A stretch of 8,515 nucleotides of DNA from an uncultured Eubacteriales bacterium (GTDB lineage: Bacteria > Bacillota > Clostridia > Lachnospirales > Bianqueaceae). The notes beneath the pieces were generated by a model that saw only the letters and a list, made by a program, of their open reading frames with translations, was not told where the DNA came from and did no database searches. Positions 1-5,022 of the stretch are shown one piece after another. Made by a program: the position numbers and the translations under genes. The DNA lies in contig CACZPA010000129.1 in NCBI GenBank assembly GCA_902782895.1, positions 1 to 8,515 of the forward strand. The letters run 5' to 3'. Each line of letters starts with the position of its first letter. Within the stretch, counting starts at the first letter, position 1.

Positions 1-783
1 CTTTATCGTCAAATTATTAAAGATGAGTTTGCCGTTATTGGCTGCACGAAGTGATCCTATTCCCTGGCCTACCGCGGTAAATGTATGATCATTACCGTTT
101 ATTGTCAGCGTCGTAACAGCACTGTCTGCGGTAAGAAGCGGAGTGCTTCCGTGAGATGCTCCGGTGGTCCAGGTAACATCAGCGAGCAGCTCAATCGTAA
201 CAGCACCTGACTGCCCATTAGCTGCAGCTACCGCATCTTCAAAGCTTTCATAATTAGTCTCACCGATCTTCGCTGCATAGGTTGTTCTTTCTCCGTCCCG
301 CAGCAGCCCGTCAGCTCCTTCGCCTTCATCAGAAGCAGGCGCATCTGCATCTCCCTTTGCTGCGCCATCTCCCTTTTTATTGTCAGCAGAGCTCAGGTCC
401 GCATCGTTTCCCTTTGCATCGTCTGCATTTTCGGACTTGAGTCCCTCCGGAGCATTCTCACCGCTCTTCCCGTCTTCTCCGGGTTCTGCGTCTGCTCCGC
501 CGCCGGCTTCGTCATTGGCTTTATCTCCGGGATTATCCTTCCCGGCTTCACCGTCGGCTTTATCTCCGGCTGATTCTTCCACGGCTTCTGAGCTGTCAGC
601 CTGTTCAGGAGACTTCTCTTCGACGGAATCTTCTCCTGCTCCGTCTGTTGTATCAGCGGGGTCAACCGTTTCCACGCCGCTGGAATTGTCTCCGCTTTCG
701 TTCTCGGCCGCGTAACCGTTGACACCGGACGAAACCACCATGATAAAAGCCAGCAAAAGTGCTGTCAGGCGTCTGAACTTCAT
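1..783 (-). CDS. Secreted surface protein, N-terminal part (signal peptide, acidic disordered linker, start of beta-helix-like region)
   Basis: The frame is open from an ATG at 783-781 to the window edge: 261 codons without a stop. GGAGG lies about seven bases upstream of the ATG. Residues 1-25 form a signal peptide: MKFRR, then a hydrophobic core, ending near GYA-A at residues 24-26. There is no lipobox cysteine. Residues 27-166 are rich in Ala, Asp, Glu, Gly, Ser and Lys and have no aromatic residue, as expected of a disordered spacer. From about residue 167 the sequence changes: KIGETNYESFEDAVAAA, a strand like IELLADVTW, then TLTINGNDHTF and GKLIFNNLTIK. Such modules are common at the start of large clostridial cell-surface proteins, and the repeated short strands resemble a right-handed beta-helix. 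The export signal is clear from the sequence; a cell-wall or adhesin role is inference. The C-terminal part, including any anchor, lies outside the window. Confidence 0.8.
   Translation of the reverse strand, partial: MKFRRLTALLLAFIMVVSSGVNGYAAENESGDNSSGVETVDPADTTDGAGEDSVEEKSPEQADSSEAVEESAGDKADGEAGKDNPGDKANDEAGGGADAEPGEDGKSGENAPEGLKSENADDAKGNDADLSSADNKKGDGAAKGDADAPASDEGEGADGLLRDGERTTYAAKIGETNYESFEDAVAAANGQSGAVTIELLADVTWTTGASHGSTPLLTADSAVTTLTINGNDHTFTAVGQGIGSLRAANNGKLIFNNLTIK
503..569. repeat. Imperfect tandem repeat inside the linker, 39-base period
   Basis: The blocks 503-530 and 542-569 both begin CCGGCTTC and end GGCTTTATCTCCGG, 39 bases apart, which is exactly 13 codons. In the encoded protein (minus strand) this gives two copies of a GDKAxxEAG-like unit separated by a short spacer. 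The in-frame period suggests that the disordered linker grew by duplication. It is not an intergenic repeat family. Confidence 0.6.
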
Positions 784-878
784 GTTCTTTTCCTCCATTC
801 TGCATGCATCTTGGATCGAATATTTGATAACAGGATTAAAGTCTGTTTCCACAGCAAACCTGCTTGTGGTCAGAAAGT

Positions 879-906
879 AAAAAAGCCCCAAGAGTCACCT
901 CTTGAA
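879..906 (-). terminator. Terminator-like hairpin in the leader of the surface-protein gene
   Basis: On the minus strand CAAGAG (904-899) pairs with CTCTTG (894-889) around a four-base loop. Two G-U pairs can extend the stem, which is then followed by GGC and six T residues (884-879). It lies about 100 bases upstream of the surface-protein start codon and downstream of the minus-strand promoter at 1002-1030. It could therefore end a short transcript or attenuate the leader. The stem is short, so strength is uncertain. Confidence 0.5.
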
Positions 907-910
907 CCCC

Positions 911-977
911 GACATTATATTTTCGTACATATATCAACCTTTTTCTTGATATATGTACTTTTATTCCTAATAATGTC
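911..977. repeat. Nested inverted repeats (8-bp outer, 13-bp perfect inner)
   Basis: The inner arms GTACATATATCAA (925-937) and TTGATATATGTAC (946-958) are perfectly complementary over 13 bases with an eight-base T-rich loop. The outer arms GACATTAT (911-918) and ATAATGTC (970-977) are perfectly complementary over eight bases. The arms are AT-rich. This could be an RNA hairpin in the leader, a protein-binding palindrome, or a plus-strand terminator, since TTTTATT follows the inner right arm. No plus-strand gene lies upstream to be terminated. Confidence 0.75.
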
Positions 978-1001
978 AGTACACTTCTTCCCTTTATGCG
1001 G

Positions 1002-1030
1002 AATATATCTTACAACATTTTTGCGGACAA
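1002..1030 (-). promoter_or_regulatory. Probable sigma-A promoter, minus strand, for the surface-protein gene
   Basis: Reading the minus strand, TTGTCC (1030-1025) is separated by exactly 17 bases from TATATT (1007-1002). The -10 matches consensus at five of six positions and the -35 at four of six. The start point would be near 995, leaving a leader of about 210 bases before the ATG at 783. A weaker alternative is the extended -10 TGTTATCAA nearer the gene, at about 817-825. Confidence 0.5.
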
Positions 1031-1043
1031 TGCAACATTTTTT
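1013..1043. repeat. Phased direct repeats CAACATTTTT around the -35 box
   Basis: CAACATTTTT occurs at 1013-1022 and again at 1033-1042, exactly 20 bases apart, about two helical turns. The minus-strand -35 box (1025-1030) sits between them. Same-face spacing around a -35 is a common layout for a dimeric regulator site. The surrounding T-richness makes chance similarity possible, and no regulator gene is visible here. Confidence 0.4.
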
Positions 1044-1065
1044 ACTTTTTTTATAAATATTTTTT

Positions 1066-1158
1066 TTAGAGGAGAAAGTTTTCAAGAAACCGAAACCACA
1101 GTATACGCTTGATTTATTCATTGACAAACTCAGGGGAACAGTCTTCGTAACATATTAA
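1066..1158 (+). other. Coding-like stretch without a start codon, possible gene remnant
   Basis: A plus-strand frame ending in TAA at 1156-1158 reads EEKVFKKPKPQYTLDLFID followed by KLRGTVFVTY. It looks more protein-like than the AT-rich DNA to its left. It has no ATG, GTG or TTG start in frame, and the frame is closed by a stop near 1054. It could be the tail of a decayed gene or chance. I recognise no family. Confidence 0.12.
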
Positions 1159-1168
1159 TAAAAGGCTT

Positions 1169-1192
1169 CCGGCCGGTTTTTACAGGCCGGCC
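1169..1192. repeat. GC-rich inverted repeat upstream of the amidohydrolase promoter
   Basis: CCGGCC (1169-1174) and GGCCGG (1185-1190) can pair. The shifted set 1171-1176 with 1187-1192 pairs equally well. The loop contains TTTTTACA. It ends ten bases before the -35 box of the amidohydrolase promoter, so it may be an operator or the remains of a terminator. There is no proper T tract after the stem on either strand, so a terminator call is not supported. Confidence 0.4.
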
Positions 1193-1201
1193 CCGCCCAT
1201 C

Positions 1202-1230
1202 TTGACACCCCTCGCCAAAGCCGCTATAAT
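1202..1230 (+). promoter_or_regulatory. Perfect consensus sigma-A promoter for the amidohydrolase gene
   Basis: TTGACA (1202-1207) and TATAAT (1225-1230) match the consensus at all twelve positions and are 17 bases apart. Transcription should start near 1237, giving a short leader of about 27 bases before the ATG at 1264. The ribosome binding site AAGGAG lies at 1248-1253. The bases around the -10 match those of the SCIFF promoter. Confidence 0.85.
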
Positions 1231-1263
1231 AAAAGCAAATTCGCGATAAGGAGCTGACAATAT

Positions 1264-2175
1264 ATGCGTAAAGTTATAGATGCTCACGTCCATCTGGTGC
1301 AGGAGATCGCCGGAACCGGCGCGGACGGCGCGCTGCGTCCGATCGGCGGCGGCAAGGCCCAGTACGACGACGGCAAAATCATCACCCTGATCCCGCCACA
1401 GTTTGGTGAATATCAGGCGACGCCCGAGGATGTTCTGAAGGAAATGGACGCGAACGGTGTCGAAAAGGCCGTCTGCCTGCAGGGCAACTATATCGGCTAT
1501 CAGAATCTGTACACGTATGAAGCGTCGCAGAAATACCCGGACCGCTTCCTCGCGTCTGTGTCCTATGATCCTTTCTCCCGCAACCGTGACGAGATCGTCA
1601 GACATTTCTTTGAAGATCTGAAGATTCCCGTCGTCAAATGGGAAGTCTCCACCGGATCCGGTCTGATGGCCAACCATCACACGCTCCCGCTTGACGGTGA
1701 AATCATGAAGCCAGAATTCGAATATGCCGATGAGCACGGACTCGTCTTTGTCATCGATATCGGCAAGCTTGGCTCGGAAAGCAGCCAGATTCCGGCGCTG
1801 CGCCGCATGATTCTGGAGCATCCCACGATGCACGTGATCGTCTGCCATCTGCTCGCGCCGCGTCAGGATCAGCGGGAAGAGATGAAAGAAGGCCTGCGCG
1901 CGCTGAAGCTGCCGAATGTATGGTTTGATCTTGCATCTCTCTCCCATAATGTAAGGCCCGACGAGCCGCCGTACCCGGTCACCCGCTCCTTCGTACGGGA
2001 CGCGATCGACATCCTCGGCGCAGACCGTCTGATCTTCGGGACGGATCTGCCTTCTAACCTCGTCCGCAACACCTACCGCGAACTCATCAATATCTATGAG
2101 GAAGCTCCGGAACTGTCCGAGGACGAGAAGCAGCTGATCCTGCACGACAATGCCGTAACGGCGTATTTCAAGTGA
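1264..2175 (+). CDS. Amidohydrolase-family protein (Amidohydrolase_2-like TIM barrel)
   Basis: A protein of 303 residues, a usual length for the Amidohydrolase_2/COG2159 group of metal-dependent hydrolases and decarboxylases. Visible barrel motifs are DAHVH at residues 6-10 after strand 1, CHLL with His195, and FGTDLP with Asp261 near the end, which correspond to metal and catalytic positions of the superfamily. The strand-5 position that usually carries a histidine (typically IHxG) reads VIDIGKLG here, with Asp165, so the metal site may be unusual. The substrate cannot be inferred. The ATG follows AAGGAG by ten bases and a perfect consensus promoter precedes it. It appears to be a single-gene unit, since a separate promoter precedes the next gene. 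No signal peptide or membrane segment is seen, so it is probably cytoplasmic. Confidence 0.85.
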   Translation: MRKVIDAHVHLVQEIAGTGADGALRPIGGGKAQYDDGKIITLIPPQFGEYQATPEDVLKEMDANGVEKAVCLQGNYIGYQNLYTYEASQKYPDRFLASVSYDPFSRNRDEIVRHFFEDLKIPVVKWEVSTGSGLMANHHTLPLDGEIMKPEFEYADEHGLVFVIDIGKLGSESSQIPALRRMILEHPTMHVIVCHLLAPRQDQREEMKEGLRALKLPNVWFDLASLSHNVRPDEPPYPVTRSFVRDAIDILGADRLIFGTDLPSNLVRNTYRELINIYEEAPELSEDEKQLILHDNAVTAYFK

Positions 2176-2256
2176 TTTTCGTCTGATAACTGTCCCTGGC
2201 GTGCGCGGCAGGTCAACCGGCTATAAACTTTTTCCTTAAAATTTCTAAACTTTTAC

Positions 2257-2283
2257 GCCCCGGGCTCTTGCAGAATCCGGGGC
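2257..2283. repeat. Inverted repeat overlapping the -35 region of the TPR-gene promoter
   Basis: GCCCCGG (2257-2263) and CCGGGGC (2277-2283) are perfectly complementary with a 13-base spacer. No T tract follows on either strand, so it is unlikely to terminate the amidohydrolase transcript. Because the spacer contains the -35 box of the next promoter, an operator role is plausible. Confidence 0.45.
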
Positions 2284-2296
2284 ATCATGTTATGAT
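2269..2296 (+). promoter_or_regulatory. Probable extended -10 promoter for the TPR/decarboxylase unit
   Basis: TATGAT (2291-2296) matches the -10 consensus at five of six positions and is preceded by TG at 2288-2289, an extended -10 element that compensates for the weak -35 TTGCAG (2269-2274, 16-base spacer). The start point would be near 2303, giving a structured leader of about 84 bases. Confidence 0.55.
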
Positions 2297-2303
2297 GGAT
2301 TCC

Positions 2304-2369
2304 GGCTCTTTGCACGAGCCATTCTGCGCAGACTCGGACTTTTCTCCGCCGTCCTGCGCCGCATTTTTT
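2304..2369 (+). promoter_or_regulatory. Structured leader with terminator-like hairpin before the TPR gene
   Basis: GGCTC/GAGCC (2304-2308, 2316-2320) form a first hairpin. A second stem pairs GCGCAG (2326-2331) and GAC (2337-2339) with GTCCTGCGC (2351-2359), leaving a five-base bulge on the 5' side. CGCA and six T residues (2364-2369) follow. The AAAGGAGG ribosome binding site begins two bases later. Promoter, two hairpins, T tract and start site in this order fit transcription attenuation. No ligand-binding core or leader peptide is recognised. Confidence 0.35.
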
Positions 2370-2370
2370 C

Positions 2371-2389
2371 AAAGGAGGAACGCGATTTG
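2371..2389 (+). promoter_or_regulatory. Ribosome binding site fixing a TTG start
   Basis: AAAGGAGG (2371-2378) is almost the full anti-Shine-Dalgarno match and sits eight bases before TTG at 2387-2389. No ATG or GTG in frame is as well placed. Starting here also yields the expected N-terminal membrane segments. Confidence 0.8.
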
Positions 2390-3400
2390 AACTTTATCCA
2401 GAAACATCCCTATCTGATGATTACAGCAGTTCTTCTGATACTGTGTATAGTTCTCAAGCTTCCGTTCGGCTGGTGTGTTCTGATTTTCCTCGCGTACGGT
2501 ATTGTCTGCTACGTCACGCATCTGGGGACAGCGGTCGGCTGGACCGCGTATCTGCTCGACGGTTTCCTGCGGAAGCCCAAATTCGTCGGCAAGCTGTACA
2601 AATACGCCGCAGATCACGATACGAAATGCATGCACGCGCTGGTCGCCTACGGATTTGACCTCCTCAAGAACGGCTCCTATGAAGAGAGCCGTGCCACTTT
2701 TGAGAAGATCATAGCCGATCCCAAGGTTATCCCGCTGCTCCGCAAATATGCCGAGCAGAATCTCGCGATCGCCTGCTGGAAATGCGGTGACCTTGACAAG
2801 GCACTGTCCATCATGGCCGATATGGAAGCCAAATACCAGTATTTCAGCGCGGATTTCTTCACGACTTTCGCCTACTTCTATGTGGAAGCCGGTGACTACG
2901 ACAAAGCTGAGGAATATACCAACAAAGCGCTTAAACTCGACGAATCCTGCGGTCCTGCCTATGACAATTTCGGGCAGATCGCTTACCGTCAGGGAGATCT
3001 GGAGACGGCGGAAAAATACTTCCGCAGAGCGCTGGATCTCAAGGATACGATGGTCGACAGCAAATATCATCTCGGTCTGATCTATGCCGCATGGGAGAAC
3101 TATCCCGCCGCCGCCGAATTCTTCGATATGGCCCGTAAGAGCTCGATCACCGGCATGAATACGGTATCCCGCGAGATGGTCGAAGAGCAGTTTGAGAAAT
3201 ATAAAGCCTATCTGACGGACTCTTCAGACTCTACGGCAGCCGCATATCTGAGTGCTCCGCTGGAGGACGAAATCGCCGATGAGGCCGAGGCGCTTGCCGC
3301 CGCGCAGGCAGCCGCCGCACGCAAGACCTCCGACGACGAGATCGAGACCGAGGAGCTCTCCGAGCTGGCATCTTATAAGGAAGATTCTTCCGACAAATAA
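2387..3400 (+). CDS. Membrane-anchored TPR protein with acidic C-terminal tail
   Basis: A protein of 337 residues translated from a TTG start. Two hydrophobic segments at about residues 8-25 and 28-46 look like a membrane hairpin. They are followed by a soluble region with tetratricopeptide-type helix pairs, seen best at about 156-187 (YFYVEAGDYDKAEEYTNKAL), 190-221 (AYDNFGQIAYRQGDLETAEK) and 224-254, with weaker units from about 84 to 150. The tail (276-337) is rich in Ala, Glu, Asp and Ser and probably disordered. TPR domains hold protein partners, so the likely role is a cytoplasm-facing scaffold at the membrane; the partner is unknown. The decarboxylase gene follows after 75 bases with no terminator between them, so they probably share a transcript. 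No enzyme motif is present. Confidence 0.8.
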   Translation: MNFIQKHPYLMITAVLLILCIVLKLPFGWCVLIFLAYGIVCYVTHLGTAVGWTAYLLDGFLRKPKFVGKLYKYAADHDTKCMHALVAYGFDLLKNGSYEESRATFEKIIADPKVIPLLRKYAEQNLAIACWKCGDLDKALSIMADMEAKYQYFSADFFTTFAYFYVEAGDYDKAEEYTNKALKLDESCGPAYDNFGQIAYRQGDLETAEKYFRRALDLKDTMVDSKYHLGLIYAAWENYPAAAEFFDMARKSSITGMNTVSREMVEEQFEKYKAYLTDSSDSTAAAYLSAPLEDEIADEAEALAAAQAAAARKTSDDEIETEELSELASYKEDSSDK

Positions 3401-3412
3401 GTTTTGATTCAC

Positions 3413-3441
3413 GGTTCTACAAGGTTCTGCAGGACGGTTCT
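3413..3441. repeat. Three short GGTTCT direct repeats
   Basis: GGTTCT occurs at 3413-3418, 3423-3428 and 3436-3441, in the gap between the TPR and decarboxylase genes. The spacings are 10 and 13 bases. This may be a minor regulator site or simple local duplication; there is no promoter next to it. Confidence 0.25.
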
Positions 3442-3462
3442 GTAAAAATATCAATATAGAGT

Positions 3463-3478
3463 AGGAGAAACGGATTTG
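3463..3478 (+). promoter_or_regulatory. Ribosome binding site fixing a second TTG start
   Basis: AGGAG (3463-3467) lies eight bases before TTG at 3476-3478. The first in-frame ATG (codon 18) falls inside the conserved HMPGHK motif region and would remove the family's usual N-terminus, so TTG is the better start. Confidence 0.75.
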
Positions 3479-4939
3479 AAAATTCTGGATTATCTGAACG
3501 AGTACTATGATCAGGACATCTACCCGATGCACATGCCCGGGCACAAGCGCCGCTTCGATTTTATGCAGGGAATCGATCCCTATAGAATCGACGTTACGGA
3601 GGTTGCCGGCAGCGACAATCTGCACAATCCCCAGGGTATCCTCAAGGATTCCATGGAGCTGGCGGCGCGCGTTTTCGACAGCTATAAATGCTGGTACCTG
3701 ATCAATGGAAGCACGGTTGGACTGATCTCCGCGATTTTCTCGCTATCCCGCCGCGGTGATAAGATTCTGCTTGCCCGCAACTGCCATAAGGCCGTCTATA
3801 ACGCGATGCACATCTGCGGACTGCAGCCGATCTATCTGTTCCCGCCGTTTGACGAGAATTTCGGCGTCAACGCCAGTATTACACCGGAGCAGGTTAAGGC
3901 CGCGCTGGATGAATACCCGGATATCAAGCTGTGTGTAATCACCTCTCCGACCTATGACGGCGTTGTTTCCGACATTGCCTCGATCAGCCGTGTCCTGCAC
4001 GACCATCAGGTGCCGCTCATCGTAGACGAGGCGCACGGCCCGCATTTCGGCTTCCATCCGTCCTTCCCGAAGAGCGCGATCACCGAAGGCGCGGATCTTG
4101 TCATCCAGAGCATCCACAAAACGCTGCCGAGTCCCACGCAGACTGCTCTGCTGCACCTGTGCTCCAGCCTGTGGAAGAATCGCGACCGTCTCGAAGATAT
4201 GTGCCGCAATGTGGCTTCCGCTCTGTCGATTTTCGAGAGCACGAGTCCGTCCTATATTTTCATGGCGGCGATGGACAACTGCGTCCATCTGCTGAACGAC
4301 GAGCAGGAGTCGCTTTTCCACGAGTATATCCGCAGAATCAACAAGTTCGCGCGGGAGACCGAGCAGCTGAAGCATATCCGGATCCTCTGCAAGGGTCTGG
4401 ACAGCATCGAAAACCATCCGCTTTTCTACGCGTATGATCCCAGCAAAATCGTCATGAGCATCAAGAACATCTCGCTTTCGAGCGGAGAGTTTGAGTCCAT
4501 CATGCTCAACAAATACAAGATCGAGCTGGAAATGATCGCCGCGGATTACGGTCTGGCCCTGACGAGCATCTGCGACACGGACGAAGGTTTTGAACGGCTG
4601 CTCAATGCTCTGATCGAAATCGACCGCGAGTATGGCACCGACGTGCCGACCAAGCCCACTACTCCGCCTCCGATTCAGGACGTTCTGACCCGTATGACGA
4701 TCAGCGCGGCCAAGGATATGCCAGACGACAAAATCCGCCTGGCAGACAGCGAGGGACGTATCAGCCGCGAGATCATCTTCGCCTATCCTCCGGGAATCCC
4801 GCTGGTCGTTCCGGGCGAGGAGATCACGAAAGCCAGTATCGACCGTATCGAATCTCTGATTCAGGACGGAATCACGGTGCAGTCCACCTACGGCGAGCTT
4901 CCGGCCTATGTCCACGTTGTCGAGTACGAAATTAACTAA
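3476..4939 (+). CDS. Orn/Lys/Arg decarboxylase family PLP enzyme
   Basis: A protein of 487 residues, the short clostridial/Bacillus form of the family, close to the usual 470-490 residues. The N-terminus carries HMPGHK (19-24) and the conserved stretch EVAGSDNLHNP (42-52). NGST (78-81) should contact the cofactor phosphate. His104 in NCHKA probably stacks on the pyridoxal ring, DEAHGPH (184-190) supplies the Asp that binds the pyridine nitrogen, and Lys215 in SIHKT forms the Schiff base. The C-terminal family domain is present, with FAYPPGIPLVVPGEEI at 435-450. The enzyme should decarboxylate a basic amino acid (lysine, arginine or ornithine) to a polyamine or its precursor in the cytoplasm; which one cannot be read from sequence. 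It probably shares a transcript with the TPR gene, and a weak terminator follows. Confidence 0.9.
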   Translation: MKILDYLNEYYDQDIYPMHMPGHKRRFDFMQGIDPYRIDVTEVAGSDNLHNPQGILKDSMELAARVFDSYKCWYLINGSTVGLISAIFSLSRRGDKILLARNCHKAVYNAMHICGLQPIYLFPPFDENFGVNASITPEQVKAALDEYPDIKLCVITSPTYDGVVSDIASISRVLHDHQVPLIVDEAHGPHFGFHPSFPKSAITEGADLVIQSIHKTLPSPTQTALLHLCSSLWKNRDRLEDMCRNVASALSIFESTSPSYIFMAAMDNCVHLLNDEQESLFHEYIRRINKFARETEQLKHIRILCKGLDSIENHPLFYAYDPSKIVMSIKNISLSSGEFESIMLNKYKIELEMIAADYGLALTSICDTDEGFERLLNALIEIDREYGTDVPTKPTTPPPIQDVLTRMTISAAKDMPDDKIRLADSEGRISREIIFAYPPGIPLVVPGEEITKASIDRIESLIQDGITVQSTYGELPAYVHVVEYEIN

Positions 4940-4979
4940 ATCAGCTATATAACGAAAACAAGATATAAAGAATACAGGT

Positions 4980-5010
4980 GAGTGGCTTTTTTCTGCCACT
5001 CCTTGTTGTT
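4980..5010 (+). terminator. Weak intrinsic terminator after the decarboxylase gene
   Basis: GAGTGGC (4980-4986) pairs perfectly with GCCACTC (4995-5001) around an eight-base T-rich loop, followed by the T-rich stretch CTTGTTGTTT (5001-5010). The tail is interrupted, so termination may be partial, and the next gene's ribosome binding site follows at once. No good promoter was seen between this hairpin and 5023, so the lipoprotein gene may depend on read-through or on an unrecognised promoter. Confidence 0.45.
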
Positions 5011-5022
5011 TAGGAGTTCGAC

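Larger units (their letters stand above)
879..995 (-). ncRNA. Candidate small RNA or attenuated 5' leader
   Basis: A minus-strand promoter at 1030-1002 should start transcription near 995. The transcript would run through two nested inverted repeats (977-911) and reach a U-tailed hairpin (906-879), giving an RNA of about 117 bases, or a longer leader for the surface-protein gene if the polymerase reads through. No convincing reading frame with a ribosome binding site was seen inside it. It does not match any riboswitch consensus I can recall. The call rests only on the order of promoter, structure and terminator. Confidence 0.3.

Noticed and set aside
380..715. Plus-strand frame coding a Ser/Ala/Pro-rich peptide
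   Set aside because: It is the complement of the acidic linker of the surface protein. Low complexity keeps several frames open, and it has no ribosome binding site.
784..1000. Known riboswitch (for example cyclic di-GMP type) in the surface-protein leader
   Set aside because: I looked for the conserved cores I know and found none. The structure seen is simple nested pairing plus a terminator-like hairpin.
811..1127. Small frames on both strands of the AT-rich intergenic region
   Set aside because: They run through the promoter, hairpins and terminator, lack ribosome binding sites, and their Phe/Leu- or Lys-rich content reflects T- and A-runs.
1180..2145. Long minus-strand open frame of 321 codons opposite the amidohydrolase gene
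   Set aside because: It lies antisense to a gene with clear family motifs, promoter and ribosome binding site. Its translation has no recognisable domain and its openness follows from the codon use of the real gene.
2257..2283. GC hairpin as terminator of the amidohydrolase gene
   Set aside because: No T tract follows the stem on either strand, and the element overlaps the next promoter instead.
3743..4999. Minus-strand open frame of 418 codons opposite the decarboxylase gene
   Set aside because: The plus strand carries every expected PLP-enzyme motif. The antisense product is rich in Arg, Asp and Val without structure typical of a real protein, and it has no supporting signals.
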